Made by a program: the position numbers and the translations under genes. Shown in pieces: positions 44,403 through 55,224 of a stretch of DNA of 64,000 bases (the stretch's first letter is position 1; each line of letters begins with the position of its first letter). The DNA is from DASWJZ01 sp963792885 (GTDB taxonomy: Bacteria; Pseudomonadota; Alphaproteobacteria; Rhizobiales; Afifellaceae): contig CAWBXX010000004.1 of NCBI GenBank assembly GCA_963792885.1, positions 1 through 64,000 on the forward strand, written 5' to 3'. Under the pieces are notes generated by a model, which worked only from the letters and a program-made list of their open reading frames with translations, made no database searches and was not told the origin of the DNA.

Positions 44403-45224
44403 ATGCAGGAAATCATGACGGGCGTCGCCCGCCAGTCGAACGCCATAACCTACTACGGCCCCGACGGATTCAAGGGCATGCGCAAGGCCGGCCGCCTCGC
44501 GGCCGAGTGCCTCGACCAGATTTACGACATGGTGAAGCCCGGCGTGACCACGCAGGCGATCGACGACTTCATCTTCGATTTTGGCATGAAACACGGCGCT
44601 TACCCGGCGACGCTCAACTACCGCGGCTACCGCAAGGCGAGCTGCACCTCCGTCAACCACGTCGTCTGCCATGGCATTCCGAACGAGAAGCCGCTTCGCG
44701 AGGGAGACATCGTCAACATCGACGTGACCTTCGTGCTCGACGGCTGGCACGGCGATTCAAGCCGCATGTACGGCGCCGGCCGCCCGAAGCGCGCCGCCGA
44801 ACGGCTGATCGAGGTGACCTATGAGTGCCTGATGCGCGGGGTCGAGGCGATCCGCCCGGGCGGACGCATGGGTGACATCGGCCACGCAATCCAGACCTTT
44901 GCGGAGGCGCAGCGCTGCTCGGTCGTGCGCGACTTCTGCGGCCACGGCGTCGGCCGCGCATTCCACGAGCCGCCCAATGTCCTGCACTACGGCCAGAAGG
45001 GTGAGGGACAGGAGATCAAGCCGGGCATGATCTTCACGGTCGAGCCGATGATCAATCTCGGCCGCCCGCATGTGAAGCTTCTCTCCGATGGCTGGACAGC
45101 CGTCACACGCGACCGCTCGCTCTCGGCCCAGTTCGAGCACACGGTCGGCGTGACCGAGACCGGCGTGGAAATCTTCACGCTTTCGCCTTCCGGCCGCTCC
45201 TGGCTGCCCTGGAAGGACGCCTGA
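44403..45224 (+). CDS. map: Type I methionine aminopeptidase
   Basis: Removes N-terminal Met from new proteins. The metal ligands of the pita-bread fold are present: Asp in NIDVTF and HGDSSR, His in CGHGVGRAFHEPP, Glu in TVEPMI and QFEHTV; HGIPNE is the substrate-site histidine. The 273-residue length is normal. An ATG four codons downstream is an alternative start. It lies 15 bp upstream of radC, an arrangement common in alphaproteobacteria. Confidence 0.97.
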   Translation: MQEIMTGVARQSNAITYYGPDGFKGMRKAGRLAAECLDQIYDMVKPGVTTQAIDDFIFDFGMKHGAYPATLNYRGYRKASCTSVNHVVCHGIPNEKPLREGDIVNIDVTFVLDGWHGDSSRMYGAGRPKRAAERLIEVTYECLMRGVEAIRPGGRMGDIGHAIQTFAEAQRCSVVRDFCGHGVGRAFHEPPNVLHYGQKGEGQEIKPGMIFTVEPMINLGRPHVKLLSDGWTAVTRDRSLSAQFEHTVGVTETGVEIFTLSPSGRSWLPWKDA

Positions 45225-45239
45225 CCGCCGGAGCCATCC

Positions 45240-45938
45240 ATGGCGGAGTTGCACGACGCAGGCGGGCTCCCCCATTTCCACGGACATCGCGACCGGCTCC
45301 GCACGCGCTTCCGCGACAAGGGCGCCTCGGCGCTCGCGGACTATGAGCTTCTTGAGATGGCGCTCTTTCGCGCCATCCTGCGCGGCGACACCAAGCCCAT
45401 GGCCAAGGCGCTGTTGAAGCGCTTCGGGACGCTGAGCGAGGTGCTCGCCGCCTCGCGCGAGCGGCTGAAGGAGATCGACGGCGTCGGCGACCGCGTGGTG
45501 GACGAGCTGAAGCTCATCCGCGCCTTCGCCGAGCGGATCGCCGGCGAAGCGGTCAGGAAGCGCACGCTGCTCTCTTCCTGGTCCGCGCTTCTCGACTATT
45601 GCCGCACGGCCATGGCCTTCGAAGAGCGCGAGCAGTTCCGCATCCTTTTCCTCGACAAGAAGAACCAGCTCCTCGCCGACGAAGTTCAGCAGACCGGCAC
45701 GGTCGACCACACACCGGTCTACCCGCGCGAGGTGATCCGCCGAGCACTGGAACTTTCGGCGACTGCGCTCATCCTCGTCCACAACCATCCGTCAGGCGAT
45801 CCGACCCCCTCGCGGGCGGATATCCAGATGACGAATACGATCATCGATATCGGCAAGCCGCTCGGCATCGCCGTGCACGATCACCTGATCATCGGCCGCG
45901 AAGGGCACGTGAGCTTCAAGGGCCAGGGTCTGATGTGA
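45240..45938 (+). CDS. radC: RadC (DUF2466) JAMM-domain protein
   Basis: A 232-residue RadC. An N-terminal helix-hairpin-helix region (LKEIDGVGDRV) precedes the JAMM metalloprotease-like domain with LILVHNHPSGDPTPSRAD. The role remains unclear despite the name. A TGA ends it at 45938. It is the last recognisable core gene before the accessory region. Confidence 0.95.
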   Translation: MAELHDAGGLPHFHGHRDRLRTRFRDKGASALADYELLEMALFRAILRGDTKPMAKALLKRFGTLSEVLAASRERLKEIDGVGDRVVDELKLIRAFAERIAGEAVRKRTLLSSWSALLDYCRTAMAFEEREQFRILFLDKKNQLLADEVQQTGTVDHTPVYPREVIRRALELSATALILVHNHPSGDPTPSRADIQMTNTIIDIGKPLGIAVHDHLIIGREGHVSFKGQGLM

Positions 45939-46681
45939 GGTCCTTCAGCGGCTCCGATCTCCTTGCTGCCGAGCTCGCCGAGCATCAGAAGCGCAGGCGC
46001 CTCCAAGACGCAATGCGCATGGTCGGCTCATAGGTACTCTGGCGCACAAAGAGAAGCCGTGGTCGGAACGGTTCAGGCAACGACCACAGCCCACGCTGGT
46101 GAAACCGGTCCAGTTTAGGCGATAACCTGCTCACGGTTGCGACGCAGCGCAAACCAGCTGATGTCCTTTCGGAGTTCTGGATCGCAGTGTCGGGGGCTTG
46201 GCAGCGGAGCCGGTCCCCCCGACGAGATGCACCCAGTTTCAGCTTCGAACTGATGGGGCCAGACCGGCCTAAGTGATCGGTCGCCAACCCATTGCTGCGG
46301 AGGCCGCCTATGCCCCCCTTGTACCGGCTCTTGAGCGCGTATCGACCTCCCGCCATTGGGAGTGCGTCGTCGTAGATTGGAGCGCCACCGCGCAGAATAT
46401 CGTGCATTTGGTAGCGGAGGAGTGCTGCCGCCTTTCCCCTCACCGCCCCGAGATGCACTATCGCCTTCGGTCCTGCGCCTGAAACGACGACGCGCCGCCA
46501 ATTTTGCCGACGTTCGTGCCGGGAGCCACTCGGGGAATCAGATCTTGGGCTCGTACCCACCCTTCTCCGACATACACATCTCCGCGCGATCGCGACTTCG
46601 CTAAATGCGCTTTCGGGAGAACAAGGGCTGCCAAGACGCCACCCTCCCCTCCCAACATGTCCGTCTTCTCGGAACGGGATG
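45939..46681. other. Gene-poor junction before the sulfatase island
   Basis: About 740 bases with no convincing gene on either strand. Several short overlapping minus-strand frames exist; one ends ISWFALRRNREQVIA near 46115 and reads like a real C-terminus, but I cannot match it. The region separates core map-radC from the island and may be an integration scar with degraded genes. No terminal inverted repeats or tRNA are visible. Confidence 0.45.
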
Positions 46682-47542
46682 TCAGCTTCGGTCGTAGAAG
46701 ACCCGCAGCCCGGTGTTGCTCGCCCCGCTGTCGGCGGCTACGGCGGAACGCCCTGCAATGCGGTAGCGGTAGCAGTAGCTCTTATGGCAGAGGAAGCTGC
46801 CGCCCTTCATGACCCTTTCGTTCAGCGCGCTCGCTTGCTTATTGCGCGCCTTGGCGATGCGGGAAAGCGAATGGACGCGGAAGGCGTCGGCCGTCCATTC
46901 CCAGACATTACCAGCCAAGTCGTAGAGTCCCGCACCGTTCGGTGCGAAGCTTCCCACCGGCGAGGTCCCCATCCAGCCATCAGCTCTTGTATTTTCGATC
47001 GGAAAGCGCCCCTGCCAGATGTTGCACGGCAGGAAGTCCGTATCGTCTGGTTCCTCCTGTCCCCACGGAAAGCGCGGATCGAGGAGCCCGCCGCGCGCGG
47101 CATGTTCCCACTCCGCTTCGCTCGGCAGTCGGCCACCGGCCCAGGCAGCAAAAGCCAAAGCGTCGGACCAAGAGACATGAACGACCGGGTGCTGAGCGCG
47201 GTCGAGCACCTGGGTGCCCGGGCCCTCGGGCGAGAACCATGCGGCGCCATCGGCCCTTCCCCACCAAGGTGTCGATGTATTCGACATCGGGACGACGTCT
47301 GGATCTGGCAGGAGCGGCCGAAACACCGGCGCCCAGCCAAAGCGCTCGGCCTCCGTAACGTAGCCCGTTGCGATAACGAAGGCGGCGAAGCGCGCGTTCG
47401 TGACCGGCACGGTCTCAGCCTCGAATGGCGCGAGCGTCACCTCGCGCCCTGGCCTCTCGCCGTCTTGGGGAATCACCGGTCGGTCGGTGCCGACGTGGCT
47501 GCGTCCTCCCGCGAACGCTGTGCGTGAAGGGAAGTCGACCAT
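46682..47542 (-). CDS. Formylglycine-generating enzyme (sulfatase-activating)
   Basis: Converts the active-site cysteine of type I sulfatases to formylglycine with O2. The FGE-sulfatase fold shows TVPVTNARFAAFV, LPSEAEWEHAARGG and NVWEWTADAF. The catalytic cysteine pair is in GGSFLCHKSYCYRYR, as in aerobic FGE. The 286-residue length fits bacterial FGE. I start at 47542 (MVDFPSRTAF); ribosome site weak. It lies 84 bp after the sulfatase gene on the same strand and probably serves all three sulfatases of the island. Confidence 0.93.
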   Translation of the reverse strand: MVDFPSRTAFAGGRSHVGTDRPVIPQDGERPGREVTLAPFEAETVPVTNARFAAFVIATGYVTEAERFGWAPVFRPLLPDPDVVPMSNTSTPWWGRADGAAWFSPEGPGTQVLDRAQHPVVHVSWSDALAFAAWAGGRLPSEAEWEHAARGGLLDPRFPWGQEEPDDTDFLPCNIWQGRFPIENTRADGWMGTSPVGSFAPNGAGLYDLAGNVWEWTADAFRVHSLSRIAKARNKQASALNERVMKGGSFLCHKSYCYRYRIAGRSAVAADSGASNTGLRVFYDRS

Positions 47543-47626
47543 CGGCGATCTCGGCGATCGCAGCCGGGGCACGCAGTTCCGCGCCGGTCGGACGCCGCTG
47601 GCCAAGTTCCTGCGCGCAGCAACTCA

Positions 47627-49198
47627 TCAGATCGATGCTTCCGCAAGCGCACGATTTTCGAAGAGCGTCTGCAGCACAGCCTTGCTGTCATGCTCGGGCA
47701 CGTCGCCAATCTCCTCCATCTTGGCGTCAAGCTTGGCAAGCATATCGCGAAAGACATCTTCATACGCCGGATCGCGGGCGCGGTTCATTAGCTCGAAGGG
47801 GTCTTCTTGGCAGTCGAAGAGCTCCCATTCCGGCGGGGCGCCGTTCGGCCGTGCGCCCAACTGGCCGAGATCGTCGTTGTACCAGTAGATCAGCTTGTAG
47901 CGCCCATCGCGAACTCCGTAGTGCGCCCACGCCTCATGGATCTCATCGTTATGCATCCAGTAGCGATGGTACGCGGCGTCCGGCCAGTCGGCGGGCCGTT
48001 TGCTTTCGAAGACGGGCTTCAGGCTGCGCCCCTGCATGTAGTTCGGAACCGGCAGGCCGGCATAGTCGAGAAAGGTCGGCGCAAAGTCGACGTTGCAGGC
48101 AATGTCGCGGCTGGTCGCACCGGCCGGAATTGACGCCGGATGGCGTACCAGGAACGGCATCTGGAGCGATTCCTCGGTACATGAAGCGCTTGTCGAACCA
48201 GCCGTGCTCACCCAGGAAAAAGCCCTGGTCGGAGGTGTAGATGACGAGCGTGTTCTCGGCGAGGCCCGCCTCGTCGAGCTTGTCGAGCAGCCGCCCGACG
48301 CTGTCGTCGATCGACTGGATGGTGCGCAGATAGCGCTTCATGTAGCGCTGGTATTTGAACTCGGCCAAGCGCCTGCGGGTCGTCGAAGGTGAAATGGGCA
48401 CCGGTCTCTGCGCAGATCAGCGTGATGGTCTCTCCATGCTCGATCTGGGGCACCTTGCGCATGCTCCAATAGTTGGTCATCAGCGCGCCTACCTCGTCGC
48501 CGCCCTCCGGCTGGACGAGCCCAAGGTCCATGTAGGTCATGTCCTGGCGGATGCGCATCTTCGCCGCCGCCGCGGCCGCGCGCGCGGTTGGTGTAGTCGT
48601 CGTTGAACGTCTCCGGGACTGGCAGGTCTTCGTCGGCCCACTTCTGCCGATATTTCGGATGCGGCTCGAAACTGCGATGCGGCGCCTTGTGGTGGCACAA
48701 TCAGGAAGAAAGGCCGGTCGTCGCGCCGGTCGATGAAGTCGAGGCAAATGTCGGTGATGATTCCGTCACGTAGCCCGGGTGACTGCCGCGCGCCGTTCGC
48801 GTCGATCATCATCGGATCGAAATATTCGCCCTGGCCGGGAAGCACGCACCATTCGTCGAAACCGGTTGGCTCATGTGCCTTGCCCTCGCCCAAGATGCCA
48901 CTTGCCGAAGATGGCGGTGCGATAGCCGCCGGCGCTAAGATGCTTGGCGACGTTTGGCAGGCGATTGTCGATATGGGTCTCGAGCGTCGTGACGCAGTTC
49001 ACGTGGTTGTAGGTGCCGGTCAGGATCGAGGCGCGGCTCGGCGTGCAGATCGAGTTCGTCACATAGGTCGCGTCGTGGCGCATGCCCTCCTTGGCTAGGC
49101 GATCGATATTGGGCGTGTGGTTCAGCCCGCCGCCATAGGCGGAGATCGCCCGCGCGGCGTGATCGTCGGACATGATGAAGAGGATGTTTGGGTCGCAT
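47627..49198 (-). CDS. Type I sulfatase (six indels)
   Basis: A formylglycine-dependent sulfatase. The start RPNILFIMSDDHAARA carries the metal-binding Asp pair, and NSICTPSRASILTG holds the Cys that FGE converts. Later come FGKWHLG, the metal site SDQGFFLGEHGWFDKRFMY and LFDCQEDPFEL. This pattern resembles the glucosamine-6-sulfatase/mucin-desulfating group. Extra bases near 49188, 48890, 48699, 48582, 48365 and 48176 break the frame; removing six leaves exactly 521 residues with every motif. No signal peptide is seen, so it acts in the cytoplasm. Between the ABC ATPase and FGE genes. Confidence 0.88.
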
Positions 49199-49241
49199 CG
49201 TCGATTCCAGTCTGGCTCTTCGTTTTCGAGAAAAGGGGCGG

Positions 49242-50343
<1,102 letters not shown>

Positions 50344-50350
50344 GCCGTGC

Positions 50351-51185
50351 TCACTTGCCGATGCCGGCGGTCAGGCCGCCGACGATCTGTTTCTGGAAGA
50401 TCGCCGTCACCACCAGGATCGGCACGATCGCGAGCACCGTGGCGGTGGAGATCGTCTCCCACGGGAAGGCATATTCGCCCGGGTAGAGCGAGATGCCGAC
50501 CGGCGCGGTGCGCATCGCGTTCTGCGTCATCAGCACCAGCGCGAGCGGGAATTCGTTCCAGGAGAAGATGAAGACGATCAGCCCGGTCGCGACGAAGCCG
50601 GGCCAGGAGAGCGGCACGACTACGGTCAGGAAGATACGAAGGAAGCCCATCCCGTCGAGCCGGGCGGCCTCCTCGATCTCCTTCGGCATCGACGAGAAAT
50701 AGCTCGCCAGCATCCATACCGCGATGGGCAGGAACAGGCCGGTATGCGCGAGGATAAGCCCGGCATAGGTGTTGAGCAGCCCAAGCTGCAGGAAGGTCTT
50801 GAACATCGCCGGTAGCAGCGCGACTGGCGGGAACATCGACACCGCGAGGATGCCCAGCATGATCGCCCCGGCATATCTCAGCCCGAATCGCGAAAGCGCA
50901 TAGGACGCGAGGCCCTCCGACGATCGAGCGTCAGCGCCGTGACGCCAACTCCCGACGATGAAGCTGTTCACCACGTAGAGCAGCAGCTCCGGCGACTGCG
51001 TGATGATCGTGATGTAGTTCTTGAGGGTGAGCGGGTCGGGCAGGTACTGCGGCGGCCAGGCATAGATGCCGGCGCTGACGTCTTGAGCGACGTCAGGATC
51101 AGCCAGACGATCGGCAAGAACGACACGACGGCGGAGAGGATGACCAGACGCGTAAAGCGCGAAGCGCGGGCTTTCTGCCCGCCAT
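50351..51185 (-). CDS. ABC transporter permease, MalG type (several indels)
   Basis: Inner-membrane permease. The clean C-terminal part (from LASYALSRFG) has the docking loop EEAARLDGMGFLRIF, FIFSWNEFPLAL and the end GGLTAGIGK. Upstream, frames join as RFTRLVILSAVVSFLPIVWLILTSLK, here quoted only in part, then GIYAWPPQYLPDPLTL and NSFIVG. Several extra bases and one likely missing base (near 51083) interrupt it. The ATG at 51185 follows GAAGGGA and lies three bases after the upstream permease stop. Confidence 0.82.
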
Positions 51186-51188
51186 GCC

Positions 51189-52085
51189 TCAGTCCCTTCC
51201 GCGCAGCGCGAAGATGTAGACGAGGCTCATCGCGAAGATGACGAGGAACTGCACGACCACGACCGCGGCGCCGAAATTGAAATCGAGGTAGCTGAAGATC
51301 ACCTTGTAGGCGTAGAGCGACAAGGCTCTCCGTCGCGTCGACCGGACCGCCTTCGGTCAGATTGAAAGGCAGCTCGAAGGTTCTGCAGCGCGTCCATCGA
51401 GCGGATGACGAGCGCAGCCAGGATCGGAGCGCGCAACAGCGGCAAGGTGATCTCGCGAAATTCCTGCCAGCGCGACATGCCGTCCATGCGGCCGGCCTCG
51501 TAGATGTCCCGCGGGATCGCTTGCAGCCCCGCCAGGATGATCAGCGCCATGAAGGAGCTCGTCTTCCAGACGGAGACGAACGACCATCGACGCCCATGGC
51601 GAGCCAGGGCTCGCCCAGCCAGTTGATCGGCCGTTCGGCCAATCCGCTCTGCAGCGCGACTGCGTTGAAGACCCCGTAATCCGCTGTTGAACATCCACCG
51701 CCACATCAGCGCGTTGAGCGCCGTTGGCAGCGCCCAAGGGAAGAGCACTGCGAGCCGCGCGACGCCCTTGCCGCGGAAGCTCTCGTTCATGAGGACCGCA
51801 AGGCCGATGCCAAGCAGCAGCTCGAACGGGATGCTGAGGCCGGCGAAGGTGAAGGTGACGCCGAGGGCGTTCCAGAAGCGCCCGTCGTGCATGAGCTTCG
51901 CATAGTGCTCGAGTCCGACGAAGCGGTAGGGCTAGGAGCCATCGATGCTCGAATGTGCCGAGGCTCAGCACGAAGGACTGGACGACCGGATAGACCAGCA
52001 CCACCGCGATCAAGATCATGGTGGGCGTGACGAAGGTCGCCAGCGCCACATGCCGCGGCCGGTCGAGCGTGCGGGTGAGAGGCAA
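51189..52085 (-). CDS. ABC transporter permease, MalF type (several indels)
   Basis: Inner-membrane permease, partner of the MalG-type one. The N-terminal frame has VALATFVTPTMILIAVVLVYP; the middle has GLSIPFELLLGIGLAV and ALPTALNALMWRWMFN; the docking loop is YEAGRMDGMSRWQEF; and the end NFGAAVVVVQFLVIF leads to LRGRD. Frame changes occur near 51960, 51670, 51590, 51380 and 51320, consistent with extra bases. A TTG at 52085 opens the frame. It is preceded by a hairpin. Confidence 0.8.
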
Positions 52086-52104
52086 GGAAATCGTCCAGCG
52101 TCAG

Positions 52105-52133
52105 GGGTGTCGGGCGGGATTTGCCCGACGCCC
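52105..52133 (-). promoter_or_regulatory. Hairpin between binding-protein and permease genes
   Basis: gggtgtcgggc and gcccgacgccc, 11-bp arms with one mismatch, in the gap after the binding-protein stop. No U-tract on the minus strand, so attenuation or mRNA protection is more likely than termination. Confidence 0.55.
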
Positions 52134-52151
52134 TTGCGACGCTCCGGGCGC

Positions 52152-53424
52152 CTACTTGCTCAGGATGCCCTTCAGCGTTTCAGCGGCGTCGTTCATCGCC
52201 TGCTTCCGCGGCTTCTCCTGATGCAGCGCGTTGGTGATCTCGATCTGCATCGTGTCGGAGACCTGCGAGTAGAGGTTGCCGGTCTGCAGCGGAGGGGCGC
52301 ACGACGCCGACATCATAGTCATCGCCGAGCTTGGTGAGCACCTTGGCCCCTTGAAGCTCAGGCGCGCCGTAGACGTCGGAGCGGGCCGGTGCACGGTTCG
52401 CGTTGAGCGCCGCCCAAAGCTGGCTTTCCGCCGACGTGAACTTCTTCACTAGCTTCATCGCCTGCCTCCTTGTGCTCGGAGTTGGCGTTCACCGCCAGCA
52501 GCCAGCCGCCCATGGCGGTCGAATGCGCGTCCGGATGGCCCTCGAAGATAGGGGTTGCGCTTGAAGTCGAACTTGCCCTTTACGGGGCTGTCGTCCGCAT
52601 TAAGCGGCGCGTAGACGAAGTCCTGCACCATGAGGAAGACGGCGCGGCCCTGCTGGAAGAGCGTGCGGGCATCGTCGGGCTTGGCGTTGAGGATCGACTC
52701 CGGCGCGATCTTGTCCTTGTAGATGATGTCGACCATCGTCTGCGTCGCCTCGATCGCCTCGGGCGAGTTCACCGCGACATTGCCGTCGGCGTCGAAGAAG
52801 CTGCCGCCGTTACCGTTGATGAAGGAAAGCCAGTTCATGAACAGGCCCTCGATCTTCGCCCACATGGAGACGAAGCCGTAGAGCTGCGGGTTCTTCTCGC
52901 CGTCCATCACGGTCTTCGCGTCGGCGATCAGCTCTTCCCACGTCTTCGGTGGCTGCAGCCCGTATTTGTCGAGCAGATCCGTCCGATAGAAGAGGTGCGT
53001 GCCGTCGACATAGAGCGGCGCGGCATAGACCTTGCCGTCGACCGTGGCGGCCGCAGGAACGACTGGTTGAACTTGGAGAGCTCGTCGTCGGAGAAGTAGC
53101 CGTTCAGCGGCTCGAGCCATCCGCGCTGGGCGAACTCGCCGGCCCAGATCACGTCGAGCGCGAAGACGTCCGGCGTCGGGCTCTTGGCGGTCAGGCTGGT
53201 CACGTAGAGCTGGCGGGACTCGCCGGGAACGTCCGAGACCTTGTTCCATTCGACTGCTGGGCCCGCCTTCCTTGGCGAACTCCTCGAGATCGTGTTGCGC
53301 CGACGCGCCGTAGCCGCGCGAGCCGATCGCGAGCACGAGGTCCGCCGCGGCCGCCAAACCGGGCGCGGAAGCGCACGGCGAACGCCAGCGCCAGTGCCGA
53401 AATGTCAGCCTGAAAGTGTTTCAT
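52152..53424 (-). CDS. Extracellular solute-binding protein, family 1 (several indels)
   Basis: Periplasmic receptor of the left sulfatase operon. It starts MKHFQADISALALAFAV, a signal peptide, with a strong GGGAGGAAG ahead of the ATG at 53424. Then come DLVLAIGSRGYGA, TPDVFALDVIWAGEFAQRG, LFYRTDLLDKYGLQPPKTW and, near the end, SQVSDTMQIEITNALHQ, all typical of CUT1 receptors. Frame changes fall at about 53340, 53260, 53060, 52550 and 52300. The restored length is about 420 residues. The ligand is unknown, perhaps a sulfated sugar given the sulfatase in the operon. Confidence 0.83.
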
Positions 53425-53465
53425 GTCTTCCTCCCTTCTCGTTTTCGGAGATGATCTTCTGGTTT

Positions 53466-54246
53466 TCAAGCAGCCGCGTCGGAGCTGCTGCGCATGGCGG
53501 GCAGCTCGGCTGCGATGCGCTCGCGCGCATCCATCAGGACCTTGCGCACGTGCTCGACATGCGCGTCGACGTCGCGCACCGGGATTGCCGCTTCCGCGAC
53601 GGTCAGCAGGCAGATGAACTGGCCGGACGGCGCCGTCAGCGCGACGCAGAAGCGGCGGATGCCTTTGGCATTGCCCTGCAGGTCGAACTCCATGCCGTTC
53701 CGATCGACCCCGTTGATCCGCGCCCGCGCGGCCGGCCAGCTCACCTTCTCGCCAGCGACGCCGGTCTCGAAAAAGCCCGCGAGGTCCCAGCGCGTCTCGA
53801 TCTCGGCCAGCGGAATATGGGCGAGCACGAGCCGCGAGATGGAATCGAGCTCGTAGGTGCCGCGGATATAGCCGGCATGCGCCCTGAGCCGGATCGGCTG
53901 CAGCGGATGCTCTTCCTTATGGTGCCAGAGCAGATTCTGGCCTTGCCTCAAGATCATCTCGGACGCGGCCTCGAGCGTCTCGGAGACGGACCACACAGGC
54001 CTCGCGGATGGCCTCCGGCGAAGCCCTTTCGGAATCGAACTGCCGCGCGAAGATGAAGTTCGGAAAGTACTGCTTGCTGCTCGACTTGTAGACGTACCCC
54101 GACGCCTCCAGCTCGGACAGCAGGCGATAGACGGTCGAACGAGCAAGCCCGCACCGCGTGCAGATCTCGGCCGGCGTTGCTCCTTCTTCGGAAGAAGCTG
54201 CCAGCGCCTCGACGATCTGGAGAACACGTTCAACTGATCCGAGCAT
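53466..54246 (-). CDS. IclR-family transcriptional regulator (single frameshift)
   Basis: Winged helix-turn-helix (residues 1-65: VERVLQIVEALAA, TRCGLARSTVYRLLSELEA) and IclR ligand domain (RAHAGYIRGTYELDSISR, AKGIRRFCVALTAPSG). An extra base near 53991 separates EACV from SVSETLEAASEM; removing it gives 259 residues, normal for IclR. It is the first gene of the left operon, with the binding-protein gene 41 bp downstream, and is divergent from a second IclR gene. The effector is unknown. Confidence 0.88.
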
Positions 54247-54252
54247 GCACCA

Positions 54253-54290
54253 TTCCCATATTTAGGATAATCTACTCCCGGAAATGGGAA
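54253..54290 (-). promoter_or_regulatory. Operator candidate for the left IclR operon
   Basis: ttcccat (54253-54259) and atgggaa (54284-54290) form a spaced inverted repeat seven bases upstream of the IclR start. The core ttcccatattt resembles the elements at 54333 and 54355 on the other side, so the two regulators may recognise related sites. Confidence 0.5.
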
Positions 54291-54324
54291 CGCCTGCAAC
54301 ACGCTCGACTCATAGCCGCAGCGT

Positions 54325-54369
54325 TTGACAAATTCCATATTTGATGCATTCTAATTCCAATATTGGAAT
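54325..54369 (+). promoter_or_regulatory. Promoter and palindromic operator of the right IclR operon
   Basis: TTGACA (54325-54330) and TCTAAT (54350-54355) are separated by 19 bases, slightly long for sigma70. A perfect 16-bp palindrome, attccaatattggaat, spans 54354-54369, overlapping the -10 end and ending six bases before the ATG. An element aattccatattt (54331-54342) lies within the spacer. Autorepression is the simple reading. Confidence 0.6.
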
Positions 54370-54375
54370 CTTCTG

Positions 54376-55192
54376 ATGAACCCGAGCGAGCGACTGCTTC
54401 GCGTGATGGAGTATTTGATGGCCGCCGGTCCGGAGCCGGTGAAGCAGATCGACATCACGCGCGATCTCAGGATTTCGCGCGCGACGCTGAACCGGATCAT
54501 GAAAGTGCTGAGCGAGAACGGCTACGTCTTCCGCACCTCCGAGAAGTACTGCGTGCCGAACTTCCGGTTCATCAAGAACGTGCCGATGTCGGAGGCGTAC
54601 CTTTCCGCTCTGAATCGGATCATGACCGAGATTACCGAGACGCATCAGGTCTCGACCGAAGCGGTGGTGGTGACCGGACAGGACCTGTTCTGGCACTCGC
54701 GCACCAAGCTTCCGAATTCCACGCTGCCAATCCGGGCCAGAGCAGGCTTCCGGCGTCCGCTTTACGAGCTCGACGCAATGGCGCGGCTCTATCTCGGACG
54801 GCTGGGCTGGGAGCAGGTCGACTACCAGTTCAACGTCAAATCGTTCCACGACAACGGGCCGATGATGACGCCGTACGATCCGGCGAAAGTGAAGGAGATC
54901 ATCGAGGAGCACGCAGGTCGCGACTTCGCCTTCGACTTCGAAGGCAACCGGGTGGGCCTGCGCCGTTTCGCGATCGTGGTCGAGGATCTGGAAGGAGATT
55001 TCCTGCACTTCCTGACCATGGCCGAGGCAGCGATCCCGGTCGCCGAACAGCGAAGAGCGGGAAGAGAGAATTGCTGCCTATCGCGATGTTCTCGTCGGCG
55101 CTCGGGAGCGACTCCGCCGCCAGATGGAGATGGACAAGCGCGCGGCGGGAATTGTGCGCCCCGCCAAAAACGAGGGCGGAGCCTGGGCATAG
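54376..55192 (+). CDS. IclR-family transcriptional regulator (single frameshift)
   Basis: Winged helix-turn-helix (MNPSERLLRVMEYLMAAG, TRDLRISRATLNRIMKVL) and IclR ligand domain (RARAGFRRPLYELDAMAR, RVGLRRFAIVVEDLEG). An extra base near 55050 diverts the frame into the next gene. Without it the protein continues SEEREERIAAYRDVL and ends EGGAWA at 55192, for 271 residues. It opens the right operon; the binding-protein gene starts 32 bp later. It is paralogous in layout, though only distantly similar in sequence, to the divergent IclR. Confidence 0.88.
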
Positions 55193-55224
55193 GGCTGCAC
55201 CCGCAAATCAAGGGAGGAAGCTCT

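Noticed and set aside
45985..46658. Minus-strand frames of 66-191 codons between radC and the FGE gene
   Set aside because: They overlap in different frames, lack ribosome sites and match no family I recognise; kept only as a junction entry.
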